NCBI GenBank assembly: GCA_019022655.1
Contig: JAFJYI010000168.1
Location: 1,426,001-1,490,000 of the forward strand
Reading direction: 5' to 3'
DNA length: 64,000 nucleotides
DNA from: Acacia acuminata
Taxonomy: Eukaryota; Streptophyta; Magnoliopsida; Fabales; Fabaceae
Shown here: positions 10,996 to 21,780 of the stretch, piece by piece
How the letters are laid out: each line of letters opens with the position of its first letter
How positions within the stretch are numbered: position 1 is the first letter of the stretch
Translations under genes and position numbers: made by a program
Notes under the pieces: model-generated
What the model was told of the DNA's origin: nothing
Database searches by the model: none
The model's input: only the letters and a program-made list of their open reading frames with translations

Positions 10996-11584
10996 TTAAT
11001 GCAGCATGATTCAGCAGCAAAGTGAATCACGTGACCCACGGAAGTTGAGATTTTAATCTAATGATGGAAAGGGAAAAGGAAAGAAAATGATGGCAAAAGG
11101 TATATGAGAGAAGCCAAATCCGACAAACTCACATACTAGTTTATCTTGGTCCTAATTATAAGACAAAGTTCTAATTTTTTGTCAATTTCTTCCCAAAATA
11201 CCCTTATTGATACTTTTTCAATAATAATTAAACACAATATAATTTAATAATCCACCTATATATTCTATAAACTGAGTAATGCTTGCAACTCATTAATGTC
11301 ATATACACCTCAATTCTACCATTTTTTATTTTTTTTAATAAAATAACTTTGAACAATTTTTGTCATATTTAATCATGACATCACTATTAAATCACACTTC
11401 TAACCTTCAAGAGTAGACTGGAAGTTGTTCAAGGAGATCAATGACGTCGACAAATGACAGAAAATCAAAGTAATTGGTTGCCATTTTAAATTTTAAATAA
11501 GGACATTTTAGAAAAAACAAATATAATTAACTAATTTAACTACTATCACTAATCTCTCTAAAGTGAGGTAAATACTTCCTATTA

Positions 11585-12660
11585 TTAGAACCGAAAGGTA
11601 GTATTAATTATACAGCATCCCACTGCGACCAACACATGTTTTAATTTCAAGTCTTTAGGTTGAGAGATTGAGTAAAGAAGGAAGGTGGAAAATGAATTTG
11701 CTGCTGAAATGTTCAATCCTAAATTTTGAGAGCATACCAATCTATGTGGTAAATGTATAGACTTCCTTGAATCCTTAATATAAGACATGCGAGTATTTAC
11801 CTAACTTGATTAGATTAAGGAAATTAATATGCCATATATTTTCTAAAACACTCTAATCATCTTTCTTAATTACCATCCCAAGTCCATCCCACTATAGAAG
11901 GGGCACACATTTATAGGTTGAAGCTTCCTTTTCATGGGGAAAGGTTCACTTGCTTTGCCATCGTTACCAAATGGAACCTACTTGCTAGCAAATCTAAAAT
12001 ATAAAGTAGATAAATTTCCTTTCATATAGGAGGTTTATATATATATATATATATATCATCCTTATATTTTATCGCCCTCTCTCATCCTTTCTTTATTTTT
12101 TTGCATGATTATTTTGGGACTTAAAGCCGTACAATATACTTATCGATTCTAACAACAATATAATTGTTTTTAGTAGCTAAATTACTTGTCGTAGAATTTT
12201 CCGTTGCAAAAGTTTAATCCAAAACATGCTTTATGTGAAATAAATAGTGTTTTCTCCCAGCATCATAATTTTAATCTGAGTTTGTATTGAGACCACCGTT
12301 GAATAAATTATGATGTGAAAGCGCAAAAGTGGTTCGTGTCTTGTCATTGTTTTCTAGTAGAGAGTCGTCCAATCATCCATTTTCGTTAACGATTAAGAAT
12401 TATTATACAACTGTTTTCTATGTTTTTCCTTTTTTTTCCAATTTCCTCAGTGAAAGTATAAAACATGGTTCAAAGTGATGAATAATTTTCAAACTCGTGA
12501 ATTCTTTTCTGCCCAAAAAAAAGCGTTGGGTCTTCTTTAAAAGAAATAAATAAAACAAATATAATGTAATGAAATGTAAATGTTAGATTTATTAAACTAA
12601 AATCAAAGATTTGTCTATTCCAAGCCCTGCCATACCAACTTTTAAAAACATTAGGTATGT
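11585..12660. repeat. Dispersed duplicated block, copy A, left part
   Basis: Two parts have relatives downstream. Bases 11600-11880 (with GAGTAAAGAAGGAAGGTGG and TTTTCTAAAACACTC) match 42195-42480 and 47689-47890. Bases 12250-12655 (TGATGTGAAAG, AAGAATTATTATACAACT) match 40975-41310. Block order differs between copies. No coding sequence is recognised. A TA microsatellite lies at 12037-12056. Confidence 0.7.
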
Positions 12661-12669
12661 CTATTTTTT

Positions 12670-13006
12670 GCCCTAGATGTCTGGGCTAGTATGTTTATGT
12701 TGGATCGAATAGCTCCCTCTTAGGTATCTATGGATGAGATACCTTTGAGAATAGAAGATCACTGTACACAACCAAAGGGGGTGGGGTGTGTGCACAGTGT
12801 AGGCAGAATCGTAGATGAGAGAGAGCTTAGAGATCGTGTACCTTAGGGTTTACCATCTATTTATAGAGGGTACCTTAGGGTTAGGGTTTGGACTGTTGGG
12901 CTTCTTGTGCCTCCAAGCCCAAATGTTGTGCCATCACATCTGTGCAATATTGGTTGCCTCCTGTTGGGCCACACCTTAGTTGGGCCTATTATTTGAATCC
13001 ATAACA
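12670..13006 (-). repeat. 3' LTR of the minus-strand element
   Basis: Aligns with 19052-19392 from GCTAGTATGTTTATGTTGG to GAATCCATAACA. The outer 20-30 bases at the left edge do not align cleanly, so the terminus is altered by a small rearrangement. Within it lies CTATTTATAGAGGG, a TATA-like motif for one strand, and a short TTAGGGTTAGGG stretch. Confidence 0.85.
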
Positions 13007-14210
13007 GTTGCCCCCAGCTCGGTAGTTCAGGCTTCTGAGCTGCCGGATGTATTTTGCCCCCATTCGGTTTTACTAGCCGAGCTTTGTTGTCGTGGGCCTT
13101 ACTTGCCGAGTTGACTTACGTTGATCCGGCTATCAAGGCGGCTTTCCTCGAAGATCTGAGGTCTTGTCTCAAAGATCCTGAATAGCGTGGAGATGGTTCG
13201 CATGTATTTGAATCCAAGTGTTGATCTTGGCTATTGAAGTTGTCTTCTCAAAGATCCGAGGTAATGTCTCTAGGATCCGAGATAATGTCGAGGCGGTTTT
13301 CGATTTCGAGGTTGGGATCGTTCTTCAGGTTATCCGGGCTAGATTGTTGTGAATCTTACCCTCTTGCGTATCTACCGCGCATTGCCGGGTTGTGTCATAT
13401 TGACCCCGGTTACCGATGTCATTTGCTCAAAGATCCGAGGTAATGTCTCAAGGATCCGAGGTAATATCAAGGAGTTCGCTCGACTTTCGAGGTCGGGACC
13501 CTTATGCGTTCGCCATCGTTGCCCACTGACACCTGGCGGCTCTGTACTTGTGCGGGGTTTCAACCACCACACCTAGTCACCTACGGTTTCCGTGTGCATT
13601 TAATTCATCTGTCGTGTCACATGCGTTAGCCCTGCCTTTTGGGCTTAGAGGTCACTAGGCGGCCGAGGCGCCTTTTCGTTTGACCCGGATTCTATATCCG
13701 ATTGTTCCATCTTGATTTGCTTTTGTCCGAGTCTTTGACGAGTTCGGATTCGTATTCTGCTATTGATGTGCCTGTTTAGGCGATAAGTTTTCTCTCAGGC
13801 GGGATCTATTCGCCTTTCCTTCGTTCTTTGTTTTTGCTTGCCTCGGCCTTGGTGAACCTGCATTAAAAAATTCAAATATCCCTGTGAGGGCTTCCGTTAG
13901 TTCTTCTCACACCGTTGTCATTAACAACCGTATAATAGTTGCCCCCCTGGCGGGGTCAAGGGCTGCGGGCTGCCGGGTGCCTTGACTATTTAACCCGGAT
14001 CTCATGTCCGAGGTTAATCTTCATTCCCTCTAGCGAGGTGCCGCTCCTCCGAGTTGAGGGTCGTGGCTTTAGTTTTGCTTCGCTTAAGGCGTACGTCGTG
14101 CTCGCTTGACTTTGAGTTTTCCTGGCGTCTGTGCCGGTTTGACTTTAAATACTCCCGGCGTCTATGCCGTTTTGACTTTGAATGTTCCCGGCGTCTATGC
14201 CGGTTGTAAG
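13007..14210. repeat. GC-rich imperfect tandem repeats next to the 3' LTR
   Basis: CTCAAAGATCCGAGGTAATG appears near 13247 and again near 13426 (179-bp spacing), with a diverged copy near 13149. Near 14106-14206 a unit of about 34 bp (TTGACTTTGAATGTTCCCGG, GTCTATGCCGG) is repeated three times. Base composition is clearly richer in GC than the surroundings. No coding function is recognised. Confidence 0.65.
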
Positions 14211-14644
14211 TTATGACAATCTCTGATTATATAACCAATTAATTGCCATACCATTTTTGAACTCTAACCGTAGTTAGAAATTCATCGACCGTAGTAGGTA
14301 CAGGTCTTTTATACTCGACCAGAGCTTAAGTCTGGGAGTGATGGGCAGGGTTGTCTGTTTTAACCTCGTGGGGTGTTAACTTAACCGCACTACCTCGTTC
14401 CGGCTTGACTAGTCGGAAAAGTTAATGGTAACCGAAATAAGGGCGAGGTAGTCACTTGTTCAACCGAGGTGTCCATTACCTCTAATCAAACATTTTGACT
14501 CGATCGGGATCGAATGACAACCCGCTTTCTTAAATCGGGCGAGCGTTGACGCGTCAATTTCGCGAAGGCCACGTATGGCATTTTCGCCGAGCTCTAACCA
14601 ATGCACGTCGGAGTACAACGGCCGGTGTCATACATCTAGATGGT

Positions 14645-14838
14645 TTTGTTTGTGACCGGGTTTGGGGACCACGGTGTCATGCCGGGTTTAGGGACCTCGG
14701 CGTCATGTTTATTACCGGGTGTAATGACCTCGGTGTTTCTTATTTCTGACCGGGTGTATTGACCTCGGTGTAATGCCGGGTTTAAGGACCTCGGCTTCAT
14801 GGTTATTACCGGGTGTAATGACCTCGGTGTATCTCTTT
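14645..14838. repeat. Tandem repeat of GACCTCGGTGT / ACCGGGTGTAAT units
   Basis: Six or seven copies of a short unit combining ACCGGGTGTAATGACCTCGG with GCCGGGTTTAGGGACCTCGG, each about 28-45 bp apart. It forms one of several independent arrays in the element's 3' untranslated zone. Confidence 0.8.
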
Positions 14839-14984
14839 GACTATCGATAGTAAAACAGATGAATTTCCATTGAGGAATTCTTTATCCGGGGTCCTTTTAA
14901 GGAGCGCGCGAGAAAATGGGTGTCGTAACCCCAAGATTCCATTATGGGTGTCGTGTAACCGGGGTTTTCTCCATTATGGGATCC

Positions 14985-15595
14985 CGAACGTTAACTTAAT
15001 TAGTATTTCCACGGAACCTGGATTTTAACTATATTAAGTCTAACCGAGGTCCGCTTTACCAGGATCCCGGATTTTAACCAGATTTGGTGTAACCGGGGTC
15101 CATTCAAGAATTTATGCGGATCCCGTATGTTAACTAGATTTAGTTAACCGGGTCCGACTTCAGAACTTCATATGGAACCGGGATTTTAACCAGATTCGGT
15201 ATAACCGGGTCCGCCTTCAAGAATTCACACGGAGCCCGGGCTTTAACCAGATTCGGCGTAGCCGGGGTCCGCCTTCAAGAATTCACAGGGAGCCCGGATT
15301 TTAACCAGATTCGGTGTAACCGGGTCCACCTTCAAATGTTCTCACGGAGCCCGGGCTTTAACCAGATTCGGCTAGCCGGGGTCCGCCTTCAAAATTCACG
15401 GGGATCCGGATTTGAACCGATTCAATTTAACTAGGTCCGCATTGAAAAATTCACATGGAGCCAGGGCGGCGGGGTTCGCCTTCAACAAACTGAGCCCAGG
15501 CTTTCGGCGTAGCGGGTTCGCCTTCAACAATTCACACGGAGCCCAGGCTTTAACCAGATTTGGTGTAACCGGGTCCGACTTCTTTAAAGAATCTG
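14985..15595. repeat. Tandem array of a ~60-bp unit, about ten copies
   Basis: The unit contains TTTAACCAGATTCGGTGTAA, CCGGGGTCCGCCTTCAAG and AATTCACACGGAGCCCGG. Neighbouring units tend to alternate between a GGCTTTAACC-GCGTAGCC form and a GGATTTTAACC-GTGTAACC form, which suggests a dimeric higher-order pattern. Tat/Ogre-type elements are known to carry hypervariable tandem repeats between their coding region and 3' LTR, which matches this position in the minus orientation. Confidence 0.85.
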
Positions 15596-16790
15596 CATAT
15601 TTCTATCTGGAGCAACCCCTTAATAATGGACTTAATCACATTGTTGAAGCCAGAAAATGATGAATAAGACAAACCGTTACTAAGGATAAATCCTTTATGA
15701 GGTTTGTCATAACACAAGAAAGAAAACGTGGGAGCTCCTTGATCTTGTTGTGATGCGTCCTGTCATGAACTTAGGTAATCCAAGATTTATTAATAAGAGA
15801 ATTGAATAATGTAGGATGTGCCAAAAACAACTTCAAGTGGTGAATTTTATTCACGTAATTTTCCGACAAATCATTTGAATGAAGCAAAGTCAAATGTTGA
15901 AGTCGGTGTTCGAGATAATTCTACTCATTTAGCAAAAAAGAATCAGTGACTTAACTAGCATGCAAATATTCCCCCTGAAGAAAAAATTCCATCGAGTGAA
16001 GAGAAAATAAATTGACCCATTAAGCTGATTGCTATATTTGCATCCGATATGGGAGGAAGAATAATAATTGAGAAGAAAAAGCTTTGTTTGCAGGAGAAGG
16101 TTAATGTTTGGAATTATCCAATCAAAACATTAATCAATTAGAAACAATGCGCATGCTTCAATGAATCTCCCAAGTCTCTTTTCTCATCGAACAATCAAGC
16201 CCGAATTGATCGATTCCTCGCTCCTTGCTTGATATAAAAGTAAACCGCTCCATGTTCGCATGGTAGAAAAATTCTTTGGATGCGTGTGAAGGAATATGAC
16301 CATAGCACTTCCTCCATTATTGGAACTACCTTCTCTATTGATTATTGGTTGGGGAGAATCGTGAACTTTCTTATCTCCACAACAAAACCAATCCACAAGT
16401 AATAAATTATAGTGCACATACCAGCAAAAGAATATATGCATGCTTTACCTTTTGAGACAACTAATTCTTGCAATTAGCTATTGTAAGAGATTATACAACT
16501 TCATGAATTGATGTGTTTCTGGGATTTGGTTTTCTTTCAGCTTGGACTAGCGTAAACCTATCAGGATTTTGTTTAAATCCATTGAAGCCCATCATCACAC
16601 ATCAGGTATCCAGATTGATTTGAACCATGCAAAATACCAAAATAGGATTTAAACTCCCTTCAAGCACCTACACAACATGCAAAGGTAATGGATATTGCAA
16701 CGCCTTGAAATCCGGAGAACAACAAAATGAGAATTATTTTGTGAACCAATAAACATGAGCATCTCTTATATCCTTCCAATTAAATTTCAT
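15596..16790. other. Interior of LTR element, no recognised product
   Basis: Sequence of unknown origin. An inverted repeat GACAAACC to GGTTTGTC lies at about 15670-15710. A minus-strand open frame (16184-16441, 85 residues) has no recognisable domain. This stretch may include intron or flanking sequence captured with the OSCA fragment, but that is a guess. Confidence 0.4.
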
Positions 16791-16791
16791 G

Positions 16792-17075
16792 GTAGAAACT
16801 TCTAGAGCCCATGGAAATCAACGCACAAGAACTGCAAAGTGACTTGGATTTGGAGGTGAACCACTAATATGCACCAGCCTCAAATTATTAATGGCCTTGA
16901 ATTCGAAGTAATTGAACGCGCAAGCAGCAATCACTATGAAATATAAAGCCAGACAATAATGAGCCCAAAGCCATCTTGAGTCTTCTTTAACATTTTCCAT
17001 GAAAAATACTTCCAGTGGCTTAAAAGAAATATCCTCATGCTTCCTATCATGACCATTTGTTGCCCAAAAGTATCA
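16792..17075 (-). pseudogene. Captured OSCA/CSC1-like channel gene fragment
   Basis: On the minus strand from about 17040 the translation reads EDISFKPLEVFFMENV, KEDSRWLWAHYCLALYF, NYFEFKAINNLRLVHI and SGSPPNPSHFAVLVR, then a stop followed by FPWA. Plant OSCA/CSC1 proteins (hyperosmolality- or mechanically gated cation channels, also called ERD4/RXW8/HYP1-like) have this exact order: a NV-x-GS-WLW-H helix, then Y-EYK-I-RL, then a PNP-HFTVLVR-IPW motif. A GQQM block just upstream in another frame fits the family's GQ-M motif and implies a frameshift. Only about 80 of roughly 700-780 residues are present. It lies in the same orientation as the LTR element, as expected for a transduced host segment. 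Confidence 0.7.
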
Positions 17076-17079
17076 TCAA

Positions 17080-19033
17080 GGTGGATCTGATTAGAAAGAA
17101 AACTCACTCCGAGGAGCAGATTAGATAATATGGAAGCCTGAGTTAAAGGAATATGATATTTCTCTCTTCCTATTAACGCCAGAAAAGAATTATTGCAAAC
17201 CACGTAGTAGGCCTAATATGACGACTTGAAAGATGTGAAACAAGAAGCATCTCCAATTTATCAATTGAATTCATCTTACTCCCGCACCCCAAGCTTTGAA
17301 AAGATATATTTTAAGATGGAAGATACCAAGAATTATTGCATCAACCAGAATCTAGTTATGCATAGGCCTCAATTCAGGTGCAACATGTTCAATAGGCATA
17401 TCTCGAGGCTACCGCTAAGAGCGTACATTCCAATCATCTTCATGTTAAGACTAATATTCCTTATTCGATTGATAATCATCAGCGTATGAAATTATTTACC
17501 TTGGCAAAATACACAAGTGTCATAAGAAATATGCAGTACCATATAATGTGTACCTTTCACCAAATGAAAATGATTCTCCTGAACAGATGGAGGAGTCCTC
17601 TAGAAGTGATAGAGCATTTTTTATAATAAAATGAGCTGGCCGTAGGAGATGCCGAGTCACATTCAGAGAAACATTAACAGCAACTCTCCTCAAGGGATGA
17701 AGAAACAATGGAGACATCAGAAGCATGTGAATGCTGTCGGTCATGAGCCTCCCAACGCTAAAATAGCAAAGGTCATCCTGCTTTGACCGTGGGCCATCTT
17801 TTTCGCATGCAGCTTGATCACTCCATCTCCTTGTCGAATAATCAATGGCTTCTTCAGCGACTCGGCTTCCTCTTGAAGCACAGAATCAAACGATGCCATT
17901 AGAGATGAAGAAACCAAATCATTGAGAGATTCGAGAAAGAAAATCAAAGTGCGTTGTGCTATCGACCCAGAGCCCTTGCATAATGTGAAGACATCCCACA
18001 ATGAAGAATCCAGAAACTGTTGATGCAATCAGTCGATGATAACTCAAGAACTTGTCGCCAAGAGTACCTAGACGGGCAAAAACTAGAACCCGACGAGATG
18101 AAACAATGACAGAATGAAACGTTTGTGAGTGTATCACGGATATCGTGCCAAGATCATCATTTTAGAGGTGTTCTCGGAACCTCGCCGAAGGTTGAAGGCC
18201 CGAGCCGAGATCAATGGTTGGGATTTGGTTTGATTGGCGATTCCAATCCTGCAATTTCTTCAAGGCCAAGGCCGAGGCCGGGGTAGTATTCATCCCCGTA
18301 GAGCAACATAAACCGAGATAGATGAGAAACGTGGGCCGAGGAGGCTGTGAACCATAAGCCGAGATATTTTTCAACTGAGACTGAGGCCGAGACCAATTGA
18401 GGCCGGCATTCATATGAGAGGCTGAACTCAAGATATCTGAAAAATGACGGAAGCACTAAAGAGCTCCATATCTTCTCACAGCGATCCACGGCAAATACGA
18501 TACAGAGAGTAACCATCCGCTATTACGGTTCCTTCAACCTCTCGGTATCTCGGCAAAGCGAACAATTTTTTGGCGACTTCGTGATGAGTGACCCGGCCAC
18601 TGGGCTCCGATGCTCTCTGTTTGGTACGGCAAATCATGTTTCAGTCGAGACTGCTGGGAGGTTCTCACCCGGCTTCCAGATTCCATTCCTGGGTTTATCG
18701 GCTTCATTCCCAAGCGTTGAAATCAGATGTTTAAAGAAGAAACGCTAAAGCGACGCGACGCCAGTGGAATCCCGAATCTAATGGTGTTGCTGATGGTGAT
18801 TCACGTTTAGATCGAACGAATAGGACCCTTCTCGAGGCAAAACTAAAACTTTGGAGTTTTTCTTGATTTCCTTTGAATTTCTGGCGAGCCCAGAATTGAA
18901 AATTTGCGACGTAGATGGCCTGAATAAACTGCTGCTTTTGATATCCACCATCTTTGGTCGCGGGAATTAAAATTTATCGAATATCCACCTTCTTTTGAAC
19001 CATCGTTGGTCATAGGAATCGAAATTTAACGAT
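17080..19033. other. Interior of LTR element between host fragment and primer site
   Basis: Several short minus-strand frames (17520-17744, 17741-18028, 17919-18137, 18162-18516) lack recognisable domains. A GCCGAG/GAGGCCG motif recurs across 18170-18400. The portion 18540-19033 would be the leader next to the primer-binding site. Further host-derived pieces may be present, but none could be identified. Confidence 0.4.
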
Positions 19034-19050
19034 CCCCACGGACGGCGCCA
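19034..19050 (-). promoter_or_regulatory. Primer-binding site of the LTR element
   Basis: Minus-strand TGGCGCCGTCCGTGGGG starts one base after the 5' LTR. The TGGCGCCG core pairs with the 3' ends of plant tRNAs used as primers by Tat/Athila-type elements. The exact tRNA species is not settled here. Confidence 0.75.
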
Positions 19051-19051
19051 A

Positions 19052-19392
19052 TGTTCTGTCATAAGAACACAGATGTCTAGCCCTAGGTGAGCTAGTATGT
19101 TTATGTTGGATCGAATAGCTCCCTCTTAGGTATCTATGGATGGCCTTTGTGAATAGAAGATCGTACACAACCAAAGGGGGTGGGGTGTGTGCACGTAAGC
19201 GTGATCGTAGATGAGAGAGAGCTTAGAGATCGTGTACCTTAGGGTTTACCATCTATTTATAGAGGGTACCTTAGGGTTAGGGTTTGATTTTGTTGGGCTT
19301 CTTGTGCCTCCAAGCCCAAATGTTGTGCCATCACATCTATGCCCAATTGGTTGCCTCCTGTTGGGCCACATCTATTATTTGAATCCATAACA
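19052..19392 (-). repeat. 5' LTR of the minus-strand element
   Basis: A complete LTR of 341 bp. On the plus strand it begins TGTTCTGTCATAAGAACACAG and ends GAATCCATAACA, so it is bounded by TGTT...AACA. It matches 12670-13006 closely with small indels, suggesting a fairly recent insertion. Confidence 0.85.
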
Positions 19393-19720
19393 CCACTCTT
19401 TTTAATTCCCATTCCCATTCTTTTTTTATTTTTGAGTTTTTATTCCACCATTCAAAATTAAAATTTTCAAAGGGTCGGGTTTGTAATTGTATTTTTTTTT
19501 TTTGATATATATAAGGTTTGTAATTGTAAGTTGTATCTCAATGCCACCAATCGGTTGAGGCCAGACCCTCCTTTCTAACAGACTCATATACTCGTAGGGC
19601 TTGGGCCTACCTGGCCCACATATGCATGGGTGTCCGTCCATCCAGTGGAGGAAGCTTTTCACAATGTTCCAACATTTTCTTACGAGTTCTTCTCCGAGAA
19701 GAACCATTTTTCTATTGAGA
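19393..19720. repeat. Dispersed duplicated block, copy A, right part
   Basis: Resumes the duplicated block after the LTR element: CTTTTTAATTCCCATTCCCA, CAATGCCACCAA, CTTTCTAACAGACTCA and GCTTGGGC match 41340-41720. The stretch 19721-21170 is intergenic. It holds poly(A) at 19781-19797 and a poly(A)/TA tract at 20840-20878. No gene is recognised in it. Confidence 0.65.
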
Positions 19721-20841
19721 CCATAGTTGAATCAAAGAAGAAAGGTGAACAATGAATTAATCAATAACTTTATTCTCCAAAAAAAAAAAAAAAAAAAGGT
19801 TTGGATCTATTAATCAATAAATACGATTTATTATTGATTATTTCATACTTTCATTTTTGATATATTTTTTTCATAATTCAATGATTGAGTAATCATAATT
19901 CACTGATTAACTAATCATTTGTTGTTCTAGCAGCATATACTCAACTTTAGGAAATGTAATTTATTTTTATCATTGACTATTTATTACTTTCTTTGACTTT
20001 TTAGGTGGGGGTGGGTTACAAAATATTCTTCCAATTTTATCATCATTGACATATTTATCTCTAAACACTTGTTTGTTTCTAAAACTGGTTGGGTGTCATT
20101 TCATGGTGGCGTAGTAGAGGGTTCTATCAACCAAAGCCTTTCCCCCACAACCTCATCATCATCTTCTTTGTCCCTTTCATTGCTTTTGTTTTTCCTTTTT
20201 CTAATTTATAAACTAAAACGGACGAAAATTAAAGGTCCTATTCATTTTTATTTAAAATGAAGGGCAATGAATGCAAAATTGGAGGAGCATGAGATGGAGT
20301 TGTGTGGGATGAGCTTGACTTTTAGGGCTATAAAGTGATTACTGTGAAAGTCAATTAATGTCATATAATTTATATTTGGAATTCTAACACTTAACTGTTA
20401 TCCTTCCATCCAGAATATCAGTTATAGGGAAAAAACAACAACGTGAGAGTCAAAAGAGAGGGCTATTGTGAACCTCACAATTTGACCACTGAAAAATAAG
20501 AGAATCAATTTTTCTTTTAAAAATATTTATGGCAAACAAGAGAATCAATTTAACTTCTCTCCTAATAATGGAGGTAATCAGTAATCAAATTGAAACATAT
20601 TATTTCTTTGTTGAAAAGAAGTTTGGGCGGGGTCAAAATAAATGTTGCACGAAAGGTTATCTAATCGGGATACGAATCGTGGATCGGAACGCCTATTTTC
20701 GGAATCATGAATCGAAGTGTACCATGAATTGTAAGATTCATGGTTATTTTTAAGGATGATATTAATGTAATTTTCATCTAACAGAGAATCAAATGTTTTA
20801 ATATATTAGTATTTTAAAGGTAAATAAATAACACTACAGGC

Positions 20842-20878
<37 letters not shown>

Positions 20879-21229
20879 GATTTCAGGGGATAAGTGAAAG
20901 GGAATCGGGAATAATCATAGAAGTAAAGGAAATTCCTAGATAAATCTGGAAAAAATAAAAAACAAAAAACGAAAAAGAAGTTTTTCTAATGTCAGGTTGT
21001 GCAAGATCCACCTAATATGTGCGCAACTTGATTCATCCAGAATCACAAAAATTGCTAACGTCATTCCTGCGATTCTGGCTTGTATCACTCGTAGAATCCC
21101 AAGATACATGTATTAGTAAGATATATCAACATATTCTTATCTTTTTCACTTATTCTTGAATCAAATTCTCATATACAACTCAAGATTCATAGGATTCTAA
21201 CTACCATGGTTGCCGGCGCTTGTAAGTAG

Positions 21230-21780
21230 TAAAATGTCACGTCTTGAAAATTTAGGGGTGATCGACACGGAGTATAAAAGAACTCACACTCTCTAAGCCT
21301 AAAAAAACAAAAATATAGACAAGTGCCTAATAACGTAATTATAATATAATTTTGAGCATGTATAACCATTTCTAAATCTCTCACACACACACATATATAT
21401 ATATATATGAACATGTTTCTAAAAATCAAAATATTAGGCCTTTGTGAAACTTTTGGCAAAATATCCTTTATAGGTCAAACTTTCTGAAAACTCTACAATA
21501 ATTGCGAGTTCACTATAGTATAGTGAGCTCCACCCCCTTAGAGCATTTATGAACATACATTCTTATAACAAAAGAAAGTAGGGATCCTGCCTATAGATTT
21601 CTTGGAACTCCTCCTATAATAGGATTTTCAATACATGACACCAAAGCTTGAGCTTACATCACCAAAGAGATTGATCAACACAACGCTTCAACTTCAATTA
21701 TCGAGTTAGTTACACTATTTGAGACTAAAATCCTGTGAATAGCATCCCATTAATAGAAATAAATATAATACTAAAGGAAA
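21230..21780. other. Possible LTR fragment, low confidence
   Basis: ATGTCACGTCTTGAAAATTT followed by AGGGGTGATCGACACGGAGT resembles a start phrase of some plant LTR elements. A TC/TA microsatellite is at 21380-21410. No partner repeat or end could be found, so this may be coincidental. The LINE inserted at its right edge. Confidence 0.3.

Larger units (their letters stand above)
12670..19392 (-). mobile_element. Large non-autonomous LTR retrotransposon (LARD-like)
   Basis: LTRs at about 12670-13006 and 19052-19392 are highly similar. On the minus strand the LTR begins TGTTATGG and ends GACAGAACA. The minus-strand 5' LTR is followed after one base by TGGCGCCGTCCGTGGGG, a tRNA-type primer-binding site of the form used by Tat/Athila-like gypsy elements. 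A G-rich tract (GAGCTGGGGGCAAC) precedes the 3' LTR. The 6 kb interior shows no gag, protease, reverse transcriptase or integrase motif in any frame. It contains GC-rich tandem arrays next to the 3' LTR and a host OSCA gene fragment. The element splits a duplicated block whose halves are joined at 41310-41340. The left LTR end is rearranged and no clean target duplication is seen. Confidence 0.8.

Noticed and set aside
12870..12900. TTAGGGTTAGGG as an interstitial telomere
   Set aside because: Only two units, located inside an LTR and repeated in its partner LTR. The CCCTAA pair at 56304-56320 is equally short.
14985..15595. CRISPR-like array
   Set aside because: The units are directly adjacent variants of one repeat with no unique spacers, within a plant LTR element.
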